From assembly GCA_016185345.1 (NCBI GenBank), contig JACPNS010000003.1, forward strand, positions 248,001 through 312,000: a DNA stretch of 64,000 nt. Direction: 5' to 3'. Positions 19,401 through 25,624 of the stretch are shown one piece after another. The notes under the pieces were generated by a model. That model made no database searches and was not told the origin of the DNA. It saw only the letters and a list, made by a program, of their open reading frames with translations. This stretch comes from Solirubrobacterales bacterium. Lineage in GTDB: Bacteria; Actinomycetota; Thermoleophilia; Solirubrobacterales; JACPNS01. The position numbers and the translations under genes are program-made. Positions within the stretch are counted from its first letter, which is position 1, and the number at the start of each line of letters is the position of its first letter.

Positions 19401-19481
19401 CTGAGCCGACGTGGAGAATGCGAAGACCGAAGCGACGGTGAGCGCCGCGATCAAATACTTGCGTATGGGCTTCAACTTCAT
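16431..19481 (-). CDS. large secreted multi-Ig-like surface protein
   Basis: A 1016-residue exported protein with a signal peptide (cleavage after TSAQAG, about residue 29). The N-terminal 230 residues are Gly/Cys-rich (CNSCGGFQWG) and hold a jelly-roll-like domain. Next come several bacterial Ig/Fn3-like repeats marked by DNTKPTTP, DRTDPVGTI and DATNPNGYI, linked by LVDRAGN/PVDLAGN motifs. A cysteine cluster (ECDKGKDGKMKCAIKKC) and lysine-rich Ig domains form the C-terminus. No sortase motif or terminal membrane helix is visible. Its ATG overlaps the sigma factor stop by four bases (ATGA) with AGAGGGG upstream, so the two are coupled. Adhesion or matrix role is inferred. Confidence 0.85.
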   Translation of the reverse strand: MKLKPIRKYLIAALTVASVFAFSTSAQAGTYVVNQPGCGIFASGGALDGWGGGIYCGAFGATWLQLNSTLNNPVGPPGSAIYVKSQRVNNGAAMTALTLTYASSETGTADPNVILRGCLRYQGTTDVWAGGYAGSCVGAALPTPDQANFAARSWTSDLLTCNSCGGFQWGATSGPGNGVGPDSGFMAVSNAQATITDTIVPTVSTTLANYAISQGNWLRGTVGVGASAADTGGGISSMAFVPLSDITQTVTTSPACNYANLNPCATSRNWTGTFDTTNVDDGTQSGRYTATDPGSNTAPTANFTFKVDNTKPTTPNTINPVTNGDDGWSSNNSFGATWTNGSEVSETATQSGLSSVIVDVYPNEPGHTNPAPVTVPIGGTASGISATNSSISGVTVPETGRWAMRLQLVDRAGNVSDVGDGTGGSADSDVSIGYDPNPPAAPQGQANGWISRDELAAGFNQEFSYTASPSSLAPVCGFAGAIDKSLNGTAGTSINVPGGGSVRSWQLPGTLDEDTHYVHLRAVSCAGIASPTTETVTAPVDRTDPVGTITGVENGKWYKNGQIAELRATDALSGMAPAPTNEVLSTKGAYLAYSINGTGPLDVDAPRGDTTSIPITGEGQKELRFSPVDLAGNKAAAKVATFGIDATNPNGYIDRPDSARPTLLSAKLTDAPSGVSYAIFSVRPVGGSDADWIQLPTSLAGADGNVVGSAVSNGIATARFPDTTLGQGTYDVRVQAFDQAGNPLATQRYQDGSLARVENPMRAASGVSVKLFKALRECDKGKDGKMKCAIKKCPTKKNAAKSKGICYKVLKGKVVLQGGSTTVTSAYNRGAIATGVLTDANGSALKNTDVVVTTTAKASGKNAEVGVATTDANGIWAIRVPAGVNRAVKATYEGTETRRPSTSTGTLNTQAKLKLKVSKKRAKTGQTITFSGKVTPYDATYPSGGKIVALQFFAAKKWRPAVGVGHTDQKGNFKLKYKFDGRKVRAKIIFRVVAPSEDAWGHAFSASKPVSIKLNY

Positions 19482-20671
19482 TCTGATCCCCTCTCTTCTG
19501 GTAGGAATTCTGCGGACCCGTCGTCAATCGTCTGGTCGGCTTGACCGACGGACTCGGGTGCCTTGATTGGCACCCGCGCGGGCGGCGTGACTCGCGATTC
19601 GGCCGCCTTCCTTCGCTTTGCGGGTTTGCGAACCGGGCGCGATGCTGGGCGCGTCACTTCGATCGGGTCGATCAAACCCCTGGCTGGAGCGTTCGCAGCT
19701 GCGCGAGTCTGTACAGCCGAATTTCCTTTTGGCGCCCGGCTGTTCTCGACGGCCTGGTGTACTGCCGCGCCGCCACCGACCGAAGCGGCGGCGATCGACG
19801 CGACCACCGCGACCTTTTTCACACCAGCTGCCTCTGCCCAACGTTCGGCGCCCAGGAACTGCATCGAGGCGCGATCCGCGAGCGATTGACACCAGTCCGC
19901 GATTCGAGCAAAGACGGTCGCGCTCGGGTAGCCAACGACGACCAGGGACGGCGGGAACAGAGCGGCAGCGCTCCGCGGCGCAGCGTCGTACGCGCGAAGC
20001 CGGCCTCGACACGCAAGACAGTGCCTCAGGTGAGGACGAAGTTCGATCGCGGCCGCTGCGTCGGCGTCGAGTAGCCGGTGGATCAATGGTTGCATCCGCT
20101 CGCACTCGGATCCAGCAGCGATCGCATCGACCTTCCGAGTGAAAGCGTGGCGCCCATTCTCGATGCAGCGCGTGACTTTACGTCGAGTGAATCCGGTGAG
20201 CTCGACAATCTCGTCGTAGTTCATGCCAGCCGACTGGGCGATCAAGCACGTGACTTGGTCCTGAGAGAGGTGTTGTAGCGCCTCGGCTCCACGCTCGAGA
20301 TCCGCGAACGACTCGACCACATCGTCCGTCGGCATCGCGTCGCTCGCGGCGGCTTCCGCATGCTCGGGCTTGAACTCTTGGTTTGTGTTGTGACGCGACT
20401 GGGCGATCGCCAGCGCTTCGTTTCGCACGACGGTCCTGAGCCACGGCACCAATTGAGCTGGGTCCGTCGTGGGCGCCTTCGTCAAGAGGATCTCGAGCGA
20501 CCGCTGGTAGGCGTCCTCGGCATCCGAGGCGTTGGCGCTGTATCGGGTCGCGTCCTGAAGAATCAACGAGCCGTACTTGACGACAAGATCGGTCGCGACC
20601 CGATCAAGCTCGAGTCGATTCAGACTTCTGAGATTTGTCGCGCGCCGAGCACGCAGTGTCGCTGGGTTCAT
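19478..20671 (-). CDS. ECF sigma factor fused to a zinc-finger anti-sigma-like domain and membrane helix
   Basis: A 397-residue regulator. Residues 20-95 are sigma region 2 (DAEDAYQRSLEILL, WLRTVVRNEALAIAQSR) and 125-182 region 4 (LSQDQVTCLIAQSAGMNYDE, then TRRKVTRCIENGRHAF). Residues 190-225 hold His214-x3-Cys218-x2-Cys221, the zinc motif of ZAS anti-sigma factors. A single hydrophobic helix follows (286-304) and then a Pro/Arg/Lys-rich tail of about 90 residues, presumably outside. ECF proteins with fused zinc-finger and membrane extensions are known in actinobacteria. Control by retention at the membrane and later release is inferred. GGGAGG four bases before the ATG is a strong ribosome binding site. 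Confidence 0.85.
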   Translation of the reverse strand: MNPATLRARRATNLRSLNRLELDRVATDLVVKYGSLILQDATRYSANASDAEDAYQRSLEILLTKAPTTDPAQLVPWLRTVVRNEALAIAQSRHNTNQEFKPEHAEAAASDAMPTDDVVESFADLERGAEALQHLSQDQVTCLIAQSAGMNYDEIVELTGFTRRKVTRCIENGRHAFTRKVDAIAAGSECERMQPLIHRLLDADAAAAIELRPHLRHCLACRGRLRAYDAAPRSAAALFPPSLVVVGYPSATVFARIADWCQSLADRASMQFLGAERWAEAAGVKKVAVVASIAAASVGGGAAVHQAVENSRAPKGNSAVQTRAAANAPARGLIDPIEVTRPASRPVRKPAKRRKAAESRVTPPARVPIKAPESVGQADQTIDDGSAEFLPEERGSE

Positions 20672-20826
20672 CGGGCCTCCCGAGTGAGGTCCGGTGTCGG
20701 ATAATCAAGGTCAGTGGGGGAGTAGGCGCGACCGCCCCTCGTTCTTACGTTTCCCCCGCACGAGAGGCGGCGCAGCCAGATTGAACGCACATGCTCCGAA
20801 GGAGCACCGAGATATGCGTTGGGACT

Positions 20827-20863
20827 TGTATAACTGCTTAGTTGGCAAAAAGCAAGCGCTTTT
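20827..20863 (-). promoter_or_regulatory. candidate promoter of the sigma operon with overlapping inverted repeat
   Basis: On the minus strand TTGCTT (20855-20850), 17 bases, then TATACA (20832-20827) resemble a sigma-70 promoter, leaving a leader of about 150 bases. The leader holds a small hairpin, TGCTCC/GGAGCA, at 20792-20806. AAAAGC/GCTTTT (20848-20863) is an inverted repeat over the -35, between the sigma gene and the divergent XRE regulator. Confidence 0.45.
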
Positions 20864-20907
20864 AGGTATTTGTTTCTTACTCGCGGGATCTCGCTCATGA
20901 CCAGTTA

Positions 20908-21285
20908 ATGGTCTGGCCCAAAATGTTTACTCCCTCGTATGGGGTATTCGACTTCCGCGCTCAGTCGGCGCAGGCCGAACCCGATGCAAATGGGGCGCTC
21001 AGGATTCTTGCGCTTTCGATCAGGTCGGCTCGCAAGCAGCGGCGCTGGACGCTGGAAGAACTCGCGAGCCGACTGGGTGTGGACAAGTCAACTGCGATCC
21101 GAATCGAGAAGGGCGACCCAAGAGTCGCGATCGGCACGTTTTTTGATGCGGCGGTGTTGACCGGGGTCACGCTCTATTCCCCAGACGAGCGAGGACGCGG
21201 AGCCGAAACGCGGCGCCTTGAGCACGAGCTGACGCTCCTCCCGAGCCGGATCGACTCCCCACGAACAAGGACCAATGACTTCTAG
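20908..21285 (+). CDS. XRE-family regulator, HipB-like antitoxin
   Basis: A 125-residue DNA-binding protein. Residues 32-80 are a lambda-repressor-type helix-turn-helix (LALSIRSARKQRRWTLEELA, SRLGVDKSTAIRIEKG). The first 25 residues and the charged tail have no clear family. It overlaps the start of a HipA-like reading frame at 21275, the arrangement of hipBA operons, and so is probably the antitoxin half of a decayed module. It is divergent from the sigma factor gene and may bind the shared region. The start could instead be the ATG at 20923. Confidence 0.75.
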   Translation: MVWPKMFTPSYGVFDFRAQSAQAEPDANGALRILALSIRSARKQRRWTLEELASRLGVDKSTAIRIEKGDPRVAIGTFFDAAVLTGVTLYSPDERGRGAETRRLEHELTLLPSRIDSPRTRTNDF

Positions 21286-21424
21286 GCCAGACGAGCAGTA
21301 CGTCTGGATCTGGCTTCCTGATGCCGTGGAACCGGTTGTCGCTGGGCGGCTCTTTCGTGCTGGCACGCCACAGCGCGAGTTGTTCAAACGCCATCCGCGC
21401 GCGGACGCTTGCGACTCCGATTGA
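21275..21424 (+). pseudogene. HipA toxin N-terminal remnant
   Basis: A 49-residue frame starting inside the end of the XRE gene, with AAGGA just upstream. It begins MTSRPDEQYVWIWLPDAVEP and continues VVAGRLFRAG, which fits the first strands of HipA kinases (VWIWLPxxxEPVVAGRL). HipA is normally over 400 residues; the kinase core is missing and the frame ends in TGA at 21424, 30 bases before the convergent phosphorylase gene. It reads as a truncated, inactive toxin. The match is by eye. Confidence 0.6.
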
Positions 21425-21454
21425 TTCTGAGTATCGCGGTTCTGGGCGGCACAG

Positions 21455-22231
21455 TTATGAATCCTGCTGCCTTTTATGGCCTTGACGACTGATCGCGGCG
21501 ACGCCTACGGAGCCAAGGTCATCCCCAAGCGCAGTCACCTCGTCATGCGTCATCCGCACCCGATCAACCTCGCCGTGAAGCTCATCGGTCACGCCAAGTA
21601 GGCAAGCCGCCCGCACGCCACGTCGCTTGGCAACAGCAAAGATCGCCGCGGCCTCCATGTCTATGGCGAGTGCTTCGCGATCGAGCAGTGACTCGTGTCG
21701 CCCATCGGCATTCGGGTCGTAGAAGAGGTCAACCGTAGCGATGCGACCGCCGTAAGCCACACGCCCGGATCCCTCGGCGTGCTCAAGCAGCGATTCAAAG
21801 AGCTGGCGATCCGCCAGCACCGCGTGCGACGCGCCGAGCGCCTTGCTCGTTCCGTCATCCGCGATCGCGGCGCTGGCCACCACAAGGTCTCCGAGTTTCA
21901 CCGCTGGGTCGATCGCCCCACACGTTCCGACCCTCACCAGGATCTCCGCCCCAAGATCACAAAGCTCTTCGGCAACGATCGCCGCGCTAGGTCCGCCCAT
22001 GCCGGTCGCCTGAATCAGGAACCCTTCGCCCTCAGGCGTAAGTCCCGAATAGCCCCACAGCCCGCGGCGGTGGTTGAACATTCGCGGCTCGGTGAGCTGC
22101 TTGATCGCGATCGACATCGCGCGCGCCGGGTCGCCCGGCAGAAGGATGTTCGGGTAGAACTCCGCGGCGGGGTTCAGGTGGATCGTCTCGCCGTCGCCCT
22201 CGGGCAACTCCATGTCTTGCAGCGGCGTCAT
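21455..22231 (-). CDS. nucleoside phosphorylase (PNP/uridine phosphorylase family)
   Basis: Phosphorolytic cleavage of nucleosides to base and ribose-1-phosphate, for salvage. The 258 residues show NP-I family motifs: phosphate-binding LLPGDPARA, GMGGPSAAIVAEEL, VRVGTCGAID, and the ribose-binding DMEAAAIFAVAKRRGV. The DeoD/Udp-type layout is clear, but purine versus uridine preference cannot be decided. The ATG at 22231 was chosen because family similarity begins near there; an ATG at 22213 is also possible. It converges with the HipA remnant. The 254 bases upstream, to the histone-like gene, hold no other gene. Confidence 0.88.
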   Translation of the reverse strand: MTPLQDMELPEGDGETIHLNPAAEFYPNILLPGDPARAMSIAIKQLTEPRMFNHRRGLWGYSGLTPEGEGFLIQATGMGGPSAAIVAEELCDLGAEILVRVGTCGAIDPAVKLGDLVVASAAIADDGTSKALGASHAVLADRQLFESLLEHAEGSGRVAYGGRIATVDLFYDPNADGRHESLLDREALAIDMEAAAIFAVAKRRGVRAACLLGVTDELHGEVDRVRMTHDEVTALGDDLGSVGVAAISRQGHKRQQDS

Positions 22232-22485
22232 GGCCGCGGAGGCTACTCGCCCAGCGCGAAGCAGTGATCGTGCTGACGTCGGTGTACTGGCCTTTGCCCG
22301 CAAAGGCGTGCGGGTCGGTGACGATGATCTTCAGAAGACTTGGGTGCGAACAGACGCGCCAGCCGGAGTAAGGCAAAACAGAAGTGTGATCGCTGCGATT
22401 GCGTTCCATCGAAGGGGGGCGCATCGCGCGAGGCTGTGCAATCAATCTTCTCCGAGCTTCATGGCGTCAGATTGGGGAGTATCGT

Positions 22486-23172
22486 ATGCCGCCTATGGCT
22501 ACCAAAAAGACACCTCAGGGCATTACTGACCAGCTCCGCGCCGCCGTCGAAAAGACTTTCGAGGCGACCCTTGGAGACAACTTCGACCGTAAGCGTGCCA
22601 AGGGCGTGCTCGACGAGGTGACCGACGCGGCCGACCGCTTCAGTCGTTCAATCGTCGATGAAGTCAAGAGCGTGAGCGACGAGCTGCGTAAGGCTTCCGA
22701 AGACCTGCGCAAGAGCGCGTCCGCCGAGCTCGACTCAGCTCGTGACCTCGTGGACTCACTTGAAGAACGATTCAACGATCTTGAGGCACGCGTCCGCGCA
22801 GCCGCGCCTGGCGTTGCCTCCAAGCCCGCCGCCAAGAAGTCGGCTGCGAAGAAGCCGGCCGCCAAGAAGCCTGCCGCGCGTCGCACAACTGCCGCGAGCA
22901 AGCCCGCCGCAAAGTCCGCAGCAAAGAAGCCCGCCGCTCGCAAGCCAGCAGCAAAGAAGCCCGCAGCCAAGCCCGCCGCGAATACTGCGTCGGCCGCAGC
23001 AAAGAAGCCTGCCGCTCGCAAGCCAGCAGCAAAGAAGCCAGCCGCAGCAAAGAAGCCGGCCGCAGCAAAGAAGCCAGCCGCAAAGACCGCAGCCAAGAAG
23101 CCGGCAGCCAAGAAGCCGGCAGCCAAGAAGCCGGCAGCCAAGCCCGCCGCGAAGAAGCCTGCGGCCAAGTAG
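22486..23172 (+). CDS. histone H1-like lysine/alanine/proline-rich protein
   Basis: A 228-residue, very basic protein in two parts. Residues 1-108 are charged and helical with heptad spacing (SIVDEVKSVSDELRKASEDL), probably a coiled coil. Residues 110-228 consist almost wholly of K-K-P-A-A-K units, like the tails of eukaryotic H1, chlamydial Hc2 or the actinobacterial HupB extension. DNA binding and nucleoid compaction are inferred. There is no HU domain, so it is not HupB; a phasin-like role of the helical part is an alternative. GGGGAG six bases before the ATG sets the start. A hairpin follows the stop. Confidence 0.8.
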   Translation: MPPMATKKTPQGITDQLRAAVEKTFEATLGDNFDRKRAKGVLDEVTDAADRFSRSIVDEVKSVSDELRKASEDLRKSASAELDSARDLVDSLEERFNDLEARVRAAAPGVASKPAAKKSAAKKPAAKKPAARRTTAASKPAAKSAAKKPAARKPAAKKPAAKPAANTASAAAKKPAARKPAAKKPAAAKKPAAAKKPAAKTAAKKPAAKKPAAKKPAAKPAAKKPAAK

Positions 23173-23183
23173 TCCTCGCCCAA

Positions 23184-23209
23184 GCGGGCCTGCCCTCGGG
23201 CGGGCCCGC
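23184..23209 (+). terminator. hairpin after the histone-like gene
   Basis: GCGGGCC pairs with GGCCCGC around an inner GCCC/GGGC stem, 12 bases after the stop. The following sequence is only weakly T-rich (TTTCCTCT). The remaining bases up to 23425 hold no recognisable gene. Confidence 0.55.
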
Positions 23210-23425
23210 AATGGGCTTTCCTCTCGGTTTCCCGCTCAAGCCGTCTGGGAACCGCAAAGTACCGCGCAAATTGCGTCATTGGCGGAGTGTTAAAGCTCTG
23301 TGAGGATGAGCGAACGAATCGATCGGCCTGCGAAAATCTCTCGGCTGCTCCGCTCGCCCTGAGCCTCGCCCGATATCGACGGCAAGCACGCCGCAATCAT
23401 CGCCGCAAGGAGCTCGAACACCCCG

Positions 23426-24679
23426 ATGGCCAAATCAAGCGCAAATCTTCCGACGCCTCAGAACACTGAGGAGTTCCACGCTCAGGTCGCCCACCTGACC
23501 ACGGACGACGACGTCGCCGAGCGAGTTGGCGTTTCGGTCGCCACGCTGAAGCGTTGGATAAAGGCTGGCGCCATACCCGAGTACGACGGCGTCTGGACCA
23601 GCTCATCGATCGCACACGCGCGCATCGTCGGCCAGCTGCGAAAGGGCGGGCAGCCGCTCGAAGAGATCGTCAAGGCCGCGCAGGATGGGCGCCTGGCGCT
23701 CGGCGGGATCGACGCGCTCTTCGCGGTTGAGTCGAAGCACTACTCGTTGAAGAAGGCGGCGAAGGCTGCCGGGATCAAGTTCGACATCGCCGAGCAGATC
23801 TGGCTCTCACTCGGCATGTCGGTCCAGAAGACCGACCGCGTTACCGAGCAGGACGTCGAGGCGCTGAAGCGCGTGCGCGAGATCCTCGACGCCGGCGTAC
23901 CGCTCGGCGCAGTGCTTCAGGTGATCCGCGTTGCAGCGAAAGCTTTCTCGGACATCGCAGACGCCGAGGCGCGCCTGGTCCGGATGTTCGTGCACGAGCC
24001 ACTGCTCCAGAGCGGCGCAAAGCCCGAAGAGATTTCCGGTGCGATGAGCTCGATGATCGGAGGCGTCCTCCCGCACATCTCGCCGCTCTTTGAGTACATG
24101 CACTCGCGCTTCCTGCAGGAGTACACCGAGCAGGTACAGATCGAGAACGTTCAGGGCAGTTCGCGAAGCTCGGAGTCGGCCGACGGCCGGCTGAACGTTG
24201 CGATCTGTTTTGTGGACATCGCAGGCTTCACTCGCTACACCGAGCAAGAGGGAGTCGAGAAGGCGTTTGCGCAGGCAGATCAACTTCGCCAGCACATCGA
24301 GACGACGCTTCCCGACAGCGCCCGGCTGATCAAACTGACGGGCGACGGCGCGATGGTCGTCGGTTCAGACCCAGCGGCGCTCGCCGTCTGGGCAGTTGAG
24401 CTTGCCAGCGAAGGCGAGCATCCGTTCAAGTTGCGCATCGGACTCGACTTCGGCGAGGCGCTCTACCGCGACGGCGACTACTTCGGCGGCGCAATCAACA
24501 TGGCCGCCCGGGTGCTCAGTCGCACCGACATCGATGAGGTCCTCGCGACCCAGCAAATCAAGCAGAACGTGAAGAACCGCAAGGCGCTCGGCCTGCGGTT
24601 CGTGTCGATCGGAAAAGTGCGTCTGAAGGGCTTCGACGACGTCGTCGAGCTCTTCCGCGTTGAGCCTCGCGAGGGTTAG
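23426..24679 (+). CDS. class III adenylyl cyclase with N-terminal MerR-like DNA-binding region
   Basis: A 417-residue cytoplasmic protein. Residues 28-75 (DVAERVGVSVATLKRWIKAG) are a MerR-like helix-turn-helix and 105-150 look like a second one; 155-240 are helical. Residues 255-415 are a class III cyclase domain with metal Asp264 (CFVDIAGFT) and Asp307 (LTGDGAM), Lys303 as adenine-selecting residue, and transition-state Asn358 and Arg362 (INMAARV). All residues for cAMP synthesis appear present. The direct join of DNA binding to nucleotide cyclase suggests a regulator tuned by, or making, cAMP at the chromosome. The Shine-Dalgarno AGGAG is rather far from the ATG. It converges with the next gene, overlapping four bases. 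Confidence 0.88.
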   Translation: MAKSSANLPTPQNTEEFHAQVAHLTTDDDVAERVGVSVATLKRWIKAGAIPEYDGVWTSSSIAHARIVGQLRKGGQPLEEIVKAAQDGRLALGGIDALFAVESKHYSLKKAAKAAGIKFDIAEQIWLSLGMSVQKTDRVTEQDVEALKRVREILDAGVPLGAVLQVIRVAAKAFSDIADAEARLVRMFVHEPLLQSGAKPEEISGAMSSMIGGVLPHISPLFEYMHSRFLQEYTEQVQIENVQGSSRSSESADGRLNVAICFVDIAGFTRYTEQEGVEKAFAQADQLRQHIETTLPDSARLIKLTGDGAMVVGSDPAALAVWAVELASEGEHPFKLRIGLDFGEALYRDGDYFGGAINMAARVLSRTDIDEVLATQQIKQNVKNRKALGLRFVSIGKVRLKGFDDVVELFRVEPREG

Positions 24680-25602
24680 GCGAAGAACCCGGGCTTCAGC
24701 TCGATGTTGATGGGCCCCGTGTCGCAGTTGTTGTAGACAATTCTGCTCTCGGCGCCGAGACCAACGAGATACGCGACCTTCCCGGTCAGGCGAAAGGTTC
24801 CGGTGGCATGATTCGGGCTGTCGAACTGGAGCGTGAATCGCGATGTGGTTTTTGCCTCCGCACCCATGTACGTGGGATCGATCCAATCGTCGCTTGCGGT
24901 GATGTTGGGTGAAGCGATGGTGAACGGCGTGTCGAATGGGGCGTCGTTCTCGTCAGTTCGCAGAAAGACGGTCGTGGGACCGTCGCAAATCGCGCTCAGG
25001 TTTGTGAGTCGATCGATCCTGGCCACGACGCCATCGGCCCCGATCGTGAATTTCCAGTTCTGCGGGTTGAATGCAGGCAGATTCTGCTGAATGATCCATG
25101 CGCCCGCGGTCGGAACGAAAGGCGGCGCAGGCGGGTCGGGATACTTGACAAGGAACTTCGAAGACTTCGAAAACTTCTTCACCGCGTCGTTCCCCTTGAA
25201 CGTCGCAGTGAACTTCAAGGTCTTGCCGTAGAGCGCGATCGGGACCTTCACAATCGGCGACGCAGTGCACACGCCAAGCGGACTCTTGATCGAGGCCGTC
25301 TTCTTCGCGTAGATCGTCTTCTTCTTTTTCTTTCCCTTGACCTTCACGGACTTCTTGCCAATCGGGACGCTGACGGTCACCTTGCCCTTGCAGGCGGCCC
25401 TTGCGGTCGTGCCCTTTGGCGGGGCGAACGTGACCGAGACGGTCGGATTCACGGTCTTGGTGTTGGACCCGCCATCGGTGAGCGTGATGAATATCTTCGG
25501 CCCGCTGCTTTTGGGCTTCGGTGTCTTCTCTGCCTGCGCCGTGGCCGGAGCGAGAAGCGAAAGAGACAGGACAAGAAGCGTGAGCGATCGCCGAGTAGTC
25601 AT
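24676..25602 (-). CDS. secreted protein with lysine-rich two-cysteine module
   Basis: A 308-residue exported protein of unknown function. A signal peptide (1-24, ending ATAQA) is followed by a lysine-rich beta module (36-153) containing Cys71 and Cys112, TVSVTFAPPKGTTARAACKG and FTATFKGN. This module matches residues 379-487 of the trypsin-like protease at 8007. A Pro-rich linker (PDPPAPPF) leads to a C-terminal beta-rich domain (165-308) with a further cysteine pair (SAICDG, YNNCDT). No membrane anchor is seen. It lies downstream of the subtilase gene's opposite end and may be transcribed after it, since both are on the minus strand with 22 bases between. Confidence 0.8.
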   Translation of the reverse strand: MTTRRSLTLLVLSLSLLAPATAQAEKTPKPKSSGPKIFITLTDGGSNTKTVNPTVSVTFAPPKGTTARAACKGKVTVSVPIGKKSVKVKGKKKKKTIYAKKTASIKSPLGVCTASPIVKVPIALYGKTLKFTATFKGNDAVKKFSKSSKFLVKYPDPPAPPFVPTAGAWIIQQNLPAFNPQNWKFTIGADGVVARIDRLTNLSAICDGPTTVFLRTDENDAPFDTPFTIASPNITASDDWIDPTYMGAEAKTTSRFTLQFDSPNHATGTFRLTGKVAYLVGLGAESRIVYNNCDTGPINIELKPGFFA

Positions 25603-25624
25603 GCGATCAATATAGAGACAGTTC

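Noticed and set aside
22800-23170. CRISPR-like or tandem DNA repeat
   Set aside because: The repetition comes from K-K-P-A-A-K codons in the histone-like gene; there are no constant repeats with unique spacers.
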